Below are positions 1-7,633 of a stretch of 64,000 nt of DNA, in pieces. The notes under the pieces are model-generated. The model made no database searches. It was not told where the DNA came from and saw only the letters and a list, made by a program, of their open reading frames with translations. Both the position numbers and the translations under genes were made by a program. Source of the stretch: Schwartzia succinivorans DSM 10502 (lineage in GTDB: Bacteria; Bacillota; Negativicutes; Selenomonadales; Selenomonadaceae). The stretch is taken from the NCBI RefSeq assembly GCF_900129225.1, contig NZ_FQUG01000009.1, positions 24,228 to 88,227 of the forward strand, written 5' to 3'. Within the stretch, counting starts at the first letter, position 1, and every line of letters begins with the position of its first letter.

Positions 1-2
1 TC

Positions 3-719
3 CCCATTCATGAGGGAGGTAAGCTGCTGTGCCGCGTTATCGTTCTTGAGGACGTGACCGAGCTCAGGAAAAAGGAAAAGCAGATTCGCGTACAGTCGGC
101 GGTCATCAAAGAGATTCACCACCGTGTAAAAAATAATCTGCAGACCATCGCAAGCCTTCTTCGTATGCAGGCCCGTCGCTCTTCGGAGCCTGCGGTCAAG
201 GAGGCACTTTCAGAGAGCGTAAACCGCATTATGAGCATTTCTGTTGTTCATGAATTTTTATCTCAGCAGGGTTTTGAGGAAATCGACGTAAAAAAAGTCA
301 CGAACAATATTTTGGATTTGCTGCAGCCGATGATGCTTCCTGCGGATTTTGTGCTTGAGCGCAAATTTACAGGAGGAAATGCTTTGCTGCCGCCTGTAAA
401 AGGAACGAATCTTGCTCTTGTCATAAATGAGCTGCTGCTTAATGCTATGGAGCATGGCTTTGAAGGAAGAAAAAGCGGAGTAATCGGGCTGGATATTGAT
501 GAAAAACCGGAATGCTTTTTGATTGATATATATGATGACGGTCTGGGGCTTCCGCATGACTTTAAGCTTTCAAAAACAAAATCTCTTGGGCTTCAGATTG
601 TCCGCACGCTGGTGGAGGGAGATCTGGGGGGAGAGTTCCGCCTTGAAAGTGATGGGGAAGGTACTCACGCGCGGCTTATTGTTCCGCGTGGAAATGATAA
701 GGAGGAAAAGAGTGTATGA
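3..719 (+). CDS. Sensor histidine kinase, HisKA_2 family (5' truncated by window edge)
   Basis: The frame is open from base 3 to the stop at 719, so the gene begins before the window; a GTG at 54 is only an internal codon. Residues before it look like the end of a PAS/GAF-type sensor domain. The H-box reads IHHRVKNNLQTIASL, the HisKA_2 type found in PdtaS and EutW-like kinases. A HATPase_c domain follows with an N-box (INELLLNAMEHGF), a DDGLGL G1 box and a SLGLQIV G2 box. It probably phosphorylates the ANTAR regulator whose ATG overlaps its last codons (ATGA at 716), so the two are translationally coupled. The signal is unknown because the sensory part is missing. Confidence 0.9.
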   Translation, partial: PIHEGGKLLCRVIVLEDVTELRKKEKQIRVQSAVIKEIHHRVKNNLQTIASLLRMQARRSSEPAVKEALSESVNRIMSISVVHEFLSQQGFEEIDVKKVTNNILDLLQPMMLPADFVLERKFTGGNALLPPVKGTNLALVINELLLNAMEHGFEGRKSGVIGLDIDEKPECFLIDIYDDGLGLPHDFKLSKTKSLGLQIVRTLVEGDLGGEFRLESDGEGTHARLIVPRGNDKEEKSV

Positions 720-1297
720 CGCCTTTGCGGCTTGTAATAGCGGATAATGAATCAATCATCCGAATGGATTTAAGGGAAATGCTGGAGGATGCGGGGCATG
801 AGATAGTAGGCGAGGCTACGGACGGAAAACGTGCCGTGGAGCTTACGAAAAAATATAAGCCTGACCTCGTCCTTATGGATATCAAGATGCCTGAGATGGA
901 CGGCATAACGGCAGCAGGAAAAATTTCCGAGGAAGGGATTGCTCCTGTGTTGCTTTTGACGGCATTCAGCCAGCAGGATATAGTGGAAAAGGCGAAAGGA
1001 TCTGGCGTTCTCGGGTATCTGGTAAAGCCCGTGCGTGAGGAAAATCTTTTCCCTGCAATGGAGATTGCTCTTTCGCGCTGGCAGGAAATGAAGGAGCTTG
1101 AGGGGGAGCTTGATAAGGCAAGGGATTCTCTGGAGCTTAGAAAGACTCTGGACCGCGCAAAGGGAATCCTGATGGATGCGTATTCTATAAGTGAAAGCGA
1201 GGCGTACCGCCGTATACAGCGCTACAGCATGATGAAGCGAATGACCATCAAGGAGGTAGCGGAGGCGGTTGTGCGCTCGGGAGTCAAAAAGAAGTAA
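716..1297 (+). CDS. Response regulator with ANTAR RNA-binding output domain
   Basis: This 193-residue protein has an N-terminal receiver domain with acidic residues near D10, the phospho-acceptor D55 in LVLMDIKMPEMDG, a T in LLLTAF and the conserved K in LVKPVR. A coiled linker leads to a C-terminal ANTAR domain (about residues 130-190) with the typical LDRAKGILM and AEAVV elements. ANTAR proteins of this class bind paired RNA hairpins and prevent transcription termination when phosphorylated. The start overlaps the kinase stop by four bases, so they form one two-component system like PdtaS-PdtaR. I found no obvious paired-hairpin target nearby, so its regulon is elsewhere or unrecognised. 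Confidence 0.92.
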   Translation: MTPLRLVIADNESIIRMDLREMLEDAGHEIVGEATDGKRAVELTKKYKPDLVLMDIKMPEMDGITAAGKISEEGIAPVLLLTAFSQQDIVEKAKGSGVLGYLVKPVREENLFPAMEIALSRWQEMKELEGELDKARDSLELRKTLDRAKGILMDAYSISESEAYRRIQRYSMMKRMTIKEVAEAVVRSGVKKK

Positions 1298-1325
1298 AAA
1301 GCATAAGATGAAAGGGATGGGAAAC

Positions 1326-2069
1326 ATGGACGGAGAAATGCAGCGTTTTGTCGATATCCTTAAGGAAAGCCGCCGTATCGTATTTTTCGGCGGGGCCGGT
1401 GTATCCACGGAATCGGGAATACCGGACTTTCGAAGTGCTCAAGGACTTTGGAACGAAAAGCTCAAGATTGAGTTTACCCCTGAGCAGCTTGTGTCTCATA
1501 CCTGTTTTATGAAATACCCTGAGCAGTTCTTTGACTTCTACAGAGAGAAGCTGATTTATCCCGATGCAAAGCCAAACGCCTGTCATACGGCGCTTGCGGA
1601 GCTGGAAAAAATGGGGAAGCTTTATGCCGTCGTCACACAGAACATAGACGGGCTGCATCAGGCTGCAGGCTCCAAGACTGTTTACGAGCTGCACGGCTCT
1701 GTGCTGAGAAACTATTGTATGGACTGCAATGCGCCATATGATATGCAGTTCATTTTTGACACTGCTCCCGAAATACCGCGCTGCCCCAAATGCGGCGGCA
1801 TTGTAAAGCCTGACGTGGTGCTTTATGAGGAACCGCTGGACAGTGAGGTAATCAGCGATGCTGTGGATGCTATCCGCATGGCAGACACGCTCATCATTGG
1901 CGGAACATCCCTGGTGGTTTATCCGGCGGCAGGACTTATACGATACTTTGGCGGAAAGCATCTGGTGCTTATAAATAAAAGTGAAACGCAGGCAGACCGT
2001 GCCGCTGAGCTTGTAATAAGGCGCCCGATAGGAGAGGTTATGGGAGAAGCTGTGGCAGCACTGAGATAG
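1326..2069 (+). CDS. cobB: NAD-dependent protein deacylase, sirtuin family (CobB-like)
   Basis: Sirtuins remove acetyl or longer acyl groups from lysine using NAD+. The sequence has the GAGVSTESGIPDFRS NAD-binding motif, TQNIDGLHQAAGS, the catalytic histidine in ELHGS, and two zinc CxxC pairs (CMDC and CPKC) about 27 residues apart. The frame is open from 1269, inside the upstream gene, but the ATG at 1326 sits just after a GGGATGGG ribosome binding site and gives 247 residues, normal for the family. It lies 28 bases after the ANTAR gene and may be co-transcribed with it. The acyl group preferred cannot be told from sequence. Confidence 0.9.
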   Translation: MDGEMQRFVDILKESRRIVFFGGAGVSTESGIPDFRSAQGLWNEKLKIEFTPEQLVSHTCFMKYPEQFFDFYREKLIYPDAKPNACHTALAELEKMGKLYAVVTQNIDGLHQAAGSKTVYELHGSVLRNYCMDCNAPYDMQFIFDTAPEIPRCPKCGGIVKPDVVLYEEPLDSEVISDAVDAIRMADTLIIGGTSLVVYPAAGLIRYFGGKHLVLINKSETQADRAAELVIRRPIGEVMGEAVAALR

Positions 2070-2130
2070 AAGCTGCAGCTCCGGAAATTGAGCGAAACGT
2101 TCTTTTGTTGATGAAACAAAGGGGGATACG

Positions 2131-3003
2131 ATGGAGATTCGGGTTCTTCGATATTTTCTTGCCGTTGTGCGTGAACAGAATATTTCACGCGCAGCAGAAG
2201 CACTTCATATAACTCAGCCTACACTTTCAAGGCAGATTGCCGAGCTTGAGGAAGATATAGGCCGTCCGCTTTTTGTGCGCGGGCGCCGGCTTGTACTTAC
2301 AGAGGCCGGAATGATGCTCCGCAGACGGGCGGAGGAAGCTGTTGCGCTGATAGATAAGATAGAGACTGAATTTCGTCACGGAGATGAGGTCGGCGGAACA
2401 ATTGCTGTAGGAAGCGGTGTTTATGCGGCAGGTGTTGAGGTCATCCGCGCACTAGCGGATTTTTCCCTTGTATACCCAAATGTGCAGTATGAAATATATA
2501 CAAACAGCGCGGATACGCTTCGGGACAGACTGGATGCAGGGCTTTTGGATTTTGCGATTTTACAGGAGCCTATTGATATAGCTCACTATGATTATTTCCG
2601 CCTGCCGACGAGAGAGATATGGGGGATTCTTACGAGGGCAGACAGTGAGCTTGCAAAAAAGGAAAAAATACGCCGAAAAGACCTTGTGGGAAGAAAACTG
2701 ATAAGTACCGGAAGGCAGTCTGTACGTAAAGAGGTGGAGCAGTGGATTGGTGATATGTCCGAGCTGGATATGTTTGCCAGTCACAATCTGGTGGACAATT
2801 CGCTTCCGCTTGTTGAAAGCGGATTTGCCGATGCAATAACCATAGAGGGAGCTGCTGCATATTGTGATCCCCAACGCTTTGCATTTCGCAGATTTGAACC
2901 GAAACTAACGTCTACGGTTGTACTGGCATGGAAAAGATTTCAGCCATCCTTTGGTGCGGCGGGATTGTTCTTGGATTTTTTGAGAGAAAAATATATGCTT
3001 TAA
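2131..3003 (+). CDS. LysR-type transcriptional regulator
   Basis: This 290-residue protein has an N-terminal winged helix-turn-helix with the LysR pattern (RYFLAVVREQNISRAAEALHITQPTLSRQI) spread over its first 35 residues, followed by a periplasmic-binding-like effector domain. It is followed by a terminator at 3063, and the next genes on the same strand are the DUF1638 protein and the flavodoxin lipoprotein, which it might control. The effector is unknown. Confidence 0.92.
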   Translation: MEIRVLRYFLAVVREQNISRAAEALHITQPTLSRQIAELEEDIGRPLFVRGRRLVLTEAGMMLRRRAEEAVALIDKIETEFRHGDEVGGTIAVGSGVYAAGVEVIRALADFSLVYPNVQYEIYTNSADTLRDRLDAGLLDFAILQEPIDIAHYDYFRLPTREIWGILTRADSELAKKEKIRRKDLVGRKLISTGRQSVRKEVEQWIGDMSELDMFASHNLVDNSLPLVESGFADAITIEGAAAYCDPQRFAFRRFEPKLTSTVVLAWKRFQPSFGAAGLFLDFLREKYML

Positions 3004-3062
3004 AAGCATGAAAGCGGATAAAAAATAAGCATTAGACAGAATTATTGATAGAAAGATATACT

Positions 3063-3095
3063 GTGAGCAGGGATAGAGCCTGCTCACTTTTTTTA
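3063..3095 (+). terminator. Rho-independent terminator after lysR
   Basis: TGAGCAGG pairs with CCTGCTCA around a seven-base loop and is followed by a run of T. It ends the LysR transcript before the DUF1638 gene. Confidence 0.85.
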
Positions 3096-3174
3096 TCGCT
3101 GCCAGTGAAAAGAGGATTTGCAAAAAAAGCGGAGAATTATTTGATAGATAATTATTCGCAGAGGTGGTATTGCT

Positions 3175-3837
3175 ATGAAAAAAACAGTGATTCTGGCATG
3201 TCCTACGCTGAAGGGGGAGCTTCAGACTATACTTTCGGAAGAAGCCTCAGAGGCTGTGGTTTATTTTTTGCCCAGAGGACTTCACAGCGACCCGAAGGAG
3301 CTTCATTCATACGTGCAGAATATGATTGACAGCTTTTGGAACGTAGACAGGATTGTACTTTGCGTAACCGGGTGCGGAGGTGGAACAGCAGGACTTCGCG
3401 CGACCACTGCGGAGCTTGTTGTACCGCGGACCAGAGACTGTCTGGATATTCTTTTGTCGGACGACAGCCTTTCATCTCTTGAGCGTGATATATCAGGTGT
3501 TTATTTCACTGAAAGCTGGATGGAATATTCACGGGAATCCGAGATTGACCTTGACAGGCTGATTGGGAAAATGGGGAAAGAACCGGCTGAGGATTTTTTG
3601 CGCAATCTTTATAAGACATGCAACAAGTTCTATATAATCGACACCGGATGCTATGACGTCAAGAAGGTAGACGACTATGTAGCACCGCTGGTAAAGGTGC
3701 TGTCGGGGACAGTTACGATGCTTAAAGGAAAATGCGGAATTCTGCGCAAAATCGCGGGGGAACGCTTTGATGAGGATTTTGTTGTCGTTCCCAAGGGGAG
3801 TGAAATCCCTGCGGGTGTATTTTTGAAAAATTTTTAA
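3175..3837 (+). CDS. DUF1638 family protein
   Basis: The 220-residue protein opens KKTVILACPTLKGEL and contains the CVTGCGGGTAGLRATT block and several conserved Asp and Cys residues that I recognise as the DUF1638 family. Members often neighbour corrinoid or methylamine methyltransferase genes in anaerobes, but none of those is present here. The start ATG follows a GAGGTGG ribosome binding site. The downstream flavodoxin lipoprotein begins 27 bases after the stop, so the two may share a transcript. Biochemical function is not known; the family call is from memory of the motif pattern. Confidence 0.65.
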   Translation: MKKTVILACPTLKGELQTILSEEASEAVVYFLPRGLHSDPKELHSYVQNMIDSFWNVDRIVLCVTGCGGGTAGLRATTAELVVPRTRDCLDILLSDDSLSSLERDISGVYFTESWMEYSRESEIDLDRLIGKMGKEPAEDFLRNLYKTCNKFYIIDTGCYDVKKVDDYVAPLVKVLSGTVTMLKGKCGILRKIAGERFDEDFVVVPKGSEIPAGVFLKNF

Positions 3838-3864
3838 GTTGGTCTGATTAAAGGAGTGTTGTTC

Positions 3865-4542
3865 ATGAAGAAAATGTTTACCATGCTTGTGCTGGCTCTT
3901 TGCGCATTAACGCTTACCGCCTGCGGCAGCAGTGCACCGGCGAAAAACTCAGGCTCTGCACCGAAAGCAGAAGCACCTAAAACGGAACCTAAAGCCGCCG
4001 CAAGCTCTGCGCCTGCCGGAAAGCGTGCGCTGGTGGTATATTTTTCCCGTGCCGATGAAAATTACGTAGTGGGTAATGTCGAAAAAGGCAACACACGTAT
4101 TCTGGCTGAAATGATTGCCGAAGCAACGGGAGCGGATACCTTCGAGATTAAACCGGCTAAGCCGTATCCAAAGGAATACACACCTGCAACAGAGGTGGCG
4201 AAGCAGGAAAAGAACGATAACGCACGTCCTGAGATTGTCGGTACAATGCCGGATGTTTCGGGCTATGATGTAGTATTTGTAGGCTATCCGATTTGGTGGG
4301 GCGACCTTCCGATGCCATGCTATACCTTCTTTGACAAGGTGAAGCTTGAAGGCAAGACCATCGCACCCTTCTGCACTCACGAGGGCAGCGGCCTTTCAGG
4401 TACTGACAGCAATATTGCCAATGCAACTAAGGCAAAGGTTACTGAGGCACTTGTCATGAAAGGCTCAGTCGCACAGAATTCCCGTGATGAGGCAAAGAAG
4501 GAAGCAACCGACTGGCTGAAAAAGCTTGGGTATGTTAAATAA
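3865..4542 (+). CDS. Flavodoxin-like lipoprotein
   Basis: A signal peptide ends in a lipobox (LTAC, Cys about residue 19), followed by a Ser/Ala/Lys/Pro-rich linker and a flavodoxin_4-type domain. The FMN-binding fold is suggested by LVVYFSR at its start, GNTRILAEMIAEATGAD and VGYPIWWGDLP. It is probably an outer-surface or periplasmic electron carrier or quinone/flavin-dependent reductase anchored by lipid. The ATG at 3865 lies eight bases after AAGGAG, so I prefer it over the GTG at 3856. Its redox partner is unknown. Confidence 0.82.
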   Translation: MKKMFTMLVLALCALTLTACGSSAPAKNSGSAPKAEAPKTEPKAAASSAPAGKRALVVYFSRADENYVVGNVEKGNTRILAEMIAEATGADTFEIKPAKPYPKEYTPATEVAKQEKNDNARPEIVGTMPDVSGYDVVFVGYPIWWGDLPMPCYTFFDKVKLEGKTIAPFCTHEGSGLSGTDSNIANATKAKVTEALVMKGSVAQNSRDEAKKEATDWLKKLGYVK

Positions 4543-4548
4543 AATGGA

Positions 4549-4591
4549 AATTATTAAGGGGGGAGTCGTAGACTCCCCCCTAATAATTTTT
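4549..4591. terminator. Bidirectional terminator between convergent genes
   Basis: An almost perfect inverted repeat, AAATTATTAAGGGGGGAGT and its complement around a CGTAG loop, has A-rich and T-rich flanks on both sides. It serves the flavodoxin gene and the opposing hydrolase gene. Confidence 0.9.
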
Positions 4592-4594
4592 ACC

Positions 4595-5113
4595 TTATCG
4601 GATGATTTCAATCTGGCACATCTTCATGGCTTCAAGAGCGTTGTTATGGCTTTCAGGTGTTACGCCGGCGCAGCCTTTTGCGTCGATTTTTACGGGGCGC
4701 TCGGGATAGAAGGCTTTCAGCAGCATTGCGTTGGAGATGACGCATATATCCGTGCATAATCCAAGAAGAATAAATTCGTCACAGTCCTTGACGGCCTTCG
4801 GAAGCTCCGTGCTGCCGAAGGTCGGTTTTTCTATGACAACGGCATCCTTGACATACGGTGTAAGTGACGGAGCAATTTCCCAGCCCTTTTGAGGCTTGAT
4901 GCAGTGGGGAACAGGAAGCTTCTTGCCTTCGGCTGTATCAAGATAGTTTTCTTTATGGGTATCCTGTGTAAAAACGAGAAGCGTGTCAGGCTCTTTTGCT
5001 GCCTCAGCTGCTCTTTTTTCAACGTACGGAAGTATGCTCATGGCTTCCTTTGTGCCAAGGGCACCGTCAATAAAATCATTCTGCATGTCGATGACGATAA
5101 GTGCTTTTTTCAT
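4595..5113 (-). CDS. Cysteine hydrolase, isochorismatase/nicotinamidase superfamily
   Basis: The 172-residue protein has the family's catalytic Asp in VIDMQNDF, the middle Lys near IEKPTFG and the nucleophilic Cys in GLCTDICV. That set marks an active amidohydrolase, such as a nicotinamidase or a related small-amide hydrolase. The protein is shorter than typical nicotinamidases, so I do not assign the substrate. It has its own promoter, and its start region is divergent from the glmS leader. Confidence 0.85.
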   Translation of the reverse strand: MKKALIVIDMQNDFIDGALGTKEAMSILPYVEKRAAEAAKEPDTLLVFTQDTHKENYLDTAEGKKLPVPHCIKPQKGWEIAPSLTPYVKDAVVIEKPTFGSTELPKAVKDCDEFILLGLCTDICVISNAMLLKAFYPERPVKIDAKGCAGVTPESHNNALEAMKMCQIEIIR

Positions 5114-5157
5114 ATAGCTTCACCCTTTCGTATATTGTATCTATTTTAACATCTGTC

Positions 5158-5170
5158 TTGACAGTGTCAA
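5158..5170. promoter_or_regulatory. Palindrome overlapping the -35 of the hydrolase promoter
   Basis: TTGACA-G-TGTCAA is a perfect 6-1-6 palindrome. On the minus strand its TTGACA is a consensus -35 with TAAAAT 16 bases downstream, upstream of the cysteine hydrolase. It may be an operator, or the symmetry may be accidental. Confidence 0.45.
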
Positions 5171-5208
5171 TGCTGAAACGAAAGAGTATATGGTATCCTT
5201 CGAAAAAC

Positions 5209-5237
5209 TTGACTATTCCAGTTGTTTACATTAAAAT
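5209..5237 (+). promoter_or_regulatory. Sigma-A-type promoter of glmS
   Basis: TTGACT and TAAAAT are separated by exactly 17 bases, placing transcription start near 5244, about 115 bases before the ribozyme core. Confidence 0.75.
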
Positions 5238-5357
5238 AAGTGCGTGCAAAGCAAGGGGGCTTATGCTCCTTTGCTTTGTTTATGTTGCGACGTGAAATCT
5301 CCTGTTGTTTCACGGCGAAGGAAAGGTGGGCAGAGGCAAAGGAAAAGATTATATCTT

Positions 5358-5512
5358 AGCGCGAGCTCTTGCGTATGCAAGAGGACGAGGAAGAGGTTGT
5401 CGAAGGGTGGAGCATACGCTCCCGGTTCAGCGGATGCCTCTCGGCCGGGTCCGGTCGAAAAAGCTGTAAAATCCGAACGGTGACGGGCGGGACAAAGCAG
5501 TGTATAAGGACC
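5358..5512 (+). ncRNA. glmS ribozyme: glmS glucosamine-6-phosphate-activated ribozyme
   Basis: This 5' leader matches the glmS ribozyme core. It has the AGCGCG start, GACGAGGAAGAGGTTGTCGA (5377-5396), GCGGATGCCTCTCGG (5429-5443), and the late ACAAAG element near 5503. Cleavage is expected between A5358 and G5359. The RNA self-cleaves when glucosamine-6-phosphate accumulates, which destabilises the glmS message. Compared with well-known examples, the segment between the GTCGA and GCGGATG core elements is much longer and contains a GGAGC-ATAC-GCTCC hairpin. The 3' limit is approximate. Confidence 0.9.
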
Positions 5513-5612
5513 GATAAGCAGGAAAAGGATAAATACTGACGACCTTGTCGATGCCGATAAGGTTTTATCGGAGCAGGAAACCTGCATCCGTTTACTTAAT
5601 GGAGGTTTACAT

Positions 5613-7442
5613 ATGTGTGGTATTGTTGGTTATGTAGGTGACGCCCAGGCGGTAAAGTTCCTCATCGAGGGCCTTTCCAAGCTTGAGTATCGCGGTTACG
5701 ATTCTGCCGGCATTGCTGTTTATAACAATGATAAGATTCGCACGGAAAAGAGCGTAGGCCGTCTGGCTGCTCTTTCTGAGAAAATTGAAAATGATATTCC
5801 TGTGGGTACGATGGGTATCGGTCATACGCGCTGGGCAACCCACGGCCGTCCGTCTGATGCAAATTCTCACCCTCACATGGACTGCCATGGTGATTTCGCT
5901 GTAGTTCACAATGGAATCATAGAGAATTATCTTGCCCTCAAGGAAGAGCTTATGGCGAAGGGACATGTCTTCAAGTCCGAGACGGATACGGAGATTGTCG
6001 CGCATCTCCTGGAGGAGGTCTATGATGGGGATTTCGAGGCTGCTGTCCGCGAGGTGCTTCGGCAGATAGAGGGCTCGTATGCGCTGGTGTTCATGTCGCG
6101 CCGCGACCCGGGAGTGCTCATTTGCTCCAAGCAGGATAATCCGCTTGTTATCGGACTCGGCGAGGGAGAGAATTTCATCGCATCCGATATTCCTGCTATC
6201 ATTGCGCGTACGCGCCGTACATATATCCTGAGCGACGGCGAGATGGCTGTTGTGAAGAAGGATTCCGTTTCGATTACGAACCATGCCGGTGAGGCAGTTA
6301 CGAAAAAAGTATTCGAGGTTAACTGGAATGCTGAGGCAGCTGAAAAGGGCGGCTACGAGCATTTCATGCTGAAGGAAATTCATGAGCAGCCCAAGGCTGT
6401 CCGTGCAACGATTTCTTCCCGTATAGCAAAGGATAACAGTGCTGTTGTTCTTGATGAACTCAAGTGGAATAAGGATTTCCTTAATTCCTTCAACCGCATT
6501 TTCATTGTTGCATGCGGTACTGCTTATCACGCAGGTCTCGTTGGAAAATATTATATTGAGAAAATGGCACGTATTCCGGTAGAGTGCGATATTGCGTCAG
6601 AGTTCCGCTATCGTTCGCCTATAGTGGATGAAAACACTCTGATGATAGTCGTCAGCCAGTCAGGTGAAACAAGCGATACTCTGGCTGCATTGAAGGAAGC
6701 AAAACGCCTTGGCGCGAAGACACTGGCGGTTACAAATGTCGTCGGTTCATCAATCGCCCGTGAAGCCGATCAGGTTGTTTATACCTGGGCAGGTCCGGAG
6801 ATTGCTGTCGCTTCCACAAAGGCATACACGACACAGCTTATCGTTATGCTGCTTCTTGGACTTTATATGGCAGGCATCCGCGAAACTATGCCTCAGGAGC
6901 GCATCACGGAGCTTATCCGCGGACTGCGTGAAATCCCGACACAGATTGGTCAGACACTTGAGGACGAGGACCCGATTAAGACCTTTGCGAAGCAGTACGG
7001 CTTCAATGAGGATGTATTCTTCATCGGACGTTCCCTCGATTACGCCGTAGCCCTTGAAGGCTCCCTTAAGCTGAAGGAAATCAGCTATATTCATGCTGAA
7101 GCCTATGCGGCAGGAGAACTCAAGCATGGTACACTGGCACTGATTGTTGACAGCATTCCTGTAATCGCTCTTGCTACACAGAAGAGCGTCTATGAAAAGA
7201 CACTCAGCAACATAAAAGAGGTCAAGGCCCGCGATGCAGTAGTCATCGGTATTGCATCGGCAGATGATACGGAGCTTGAGAAGTATGTAGACCATGTAAT
7301 CAAGGTTCCTGAAACGGATGAGCTTTTGATTCCGCTTCTGGCAGTCGTACCGCTGCAGCTCCTTGCGTACTACGCTGCCATCACCCGCGGCTGTGACGTC
7401 GATAAACCACGAAATCTTGCAAAATCTGTTACTGTTGAGTAA
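5613..7442 (+). CDS. glmS: Glutamine--fructose-6-phosphate aminotransferase (isomerizing)
   Basis: GlmS makes glucosamine-6-phosphate from fructose-6-phosphate and glutamine, the first committed step to UDP-GlcNAc for peptidoglycan and lipopolysaccharide. The protein has 609 residues, normal length. Mature Cys1 follows the initiator Met (MCGIVGYVGD), and the N-terminal glutaminase has GHTRWATHG and the HNGIIENY loop. Two SIS domains follow (VACGTAYHAG, SQSGETSDT, SLKLKEISYIHAE). The start has a GGAGG site. Control is by the ribozyme in its leader. The gene glmM, which uses its product, is in this window near 61.3 kb. Confidence 0.98.
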   Translation: MCGIVGYVGDAQAVKFLIEGLSKLEYRGYDSAGIAVYNNDKIRTEKSVGRLAALSEKIENDIPVGTMGIGHTRWATHGRPSDANSHPHMDCHGDFAVVHNGIIENYLALKEELMAKGHVFKSETDTEIVAHLLEEVYDGDFEAAVREVLRQIEGSYALVFMSRRDPGVLICSKQDNPLVIGLGEGENFIASDIPAIIARTRRTYILSDGEMAVVKKDSVSITNHAGEAVTKKVFEVNWNAEAAEKGGYEHFMLKEIHEQPKAVRATISSRIAKDNSAVVLDELKWNKDFLNSFNRIFIVACGTAYHAGLVGKYYIEKMARIPVECDIASEFRYRSPIVDENTLMIVVSQSGETSDTLAALKEAKRLGAKTLAVTNVVGSSIAREADQVVYTWAGPEIAVASTKAYTTQLIVMLLLGLYMAGIRETMPQERITELIRGLREIPTQIGQTLEDEDPIKTFAKQYGFNEDVFFIGRSLDYAVALEGSLKLKEISYIHAEAYAAGELKHGTLALIVDSIPVIALATQKSVYEKTLSNIKEVKARDAVVIGIASADDTELEKYVDHVIKVPETDELLIPLLAVVPLQLLAYYAAITRGCDVDKPRNLAKSVTVE

Positions 7443-7448
7443 CAAAAA

Positions 7449-7487
7449 ATATACGCCTGTCCATTGGGATGGGCGTATTTCTTTTTG
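7449..7487 (+). terminator. Terminator after glmS
   Basis: ATACGCCTGTCC pairs with GGATGGGCGTAT (including G-U pairs) around a four-base loop and is followed by TTTCTTTTT. Confidence 0.8.
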
Positions 7488-7509
7488 ATGTATACAAAGT
7501 TCTTTTTCC

Positions 7510-7539
7510 TTGACAATGCACTATATGTTGTACTAGAAT
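7510..7539 (+). promoter_or_regulatory. Promoter of guaB
   Basis: TTGACA and TAGAAT are spaced by 18 bases. The roughly 90-base leader that follows contains a hairpin (AGCGGCTTC with GAAGCGCT, about 7584-7610) of unknown role. Confidence 0.65.
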
Positions 7540-7633
7540 AGTAAAAATTCAAATCGGGGGCACATATAGGGTGCTCTTTCAAAAGCGGCTTCACAAAGAG
7601 GAAGCGCTCAGAAAATAAGAGAAAGAAGGAGTT

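Noticed and set aside
5244..5483. A plus-strand frame in the glmS leader
   Set aside because: It covers the ribozyme core, whose base conservation is explained by RNA structure.
5607..6530. A 307-codon minus-strand frame opposite glmS
   Set aside because: It mirrors the glmS coding sequence; codon bias of the plus strand explains it.
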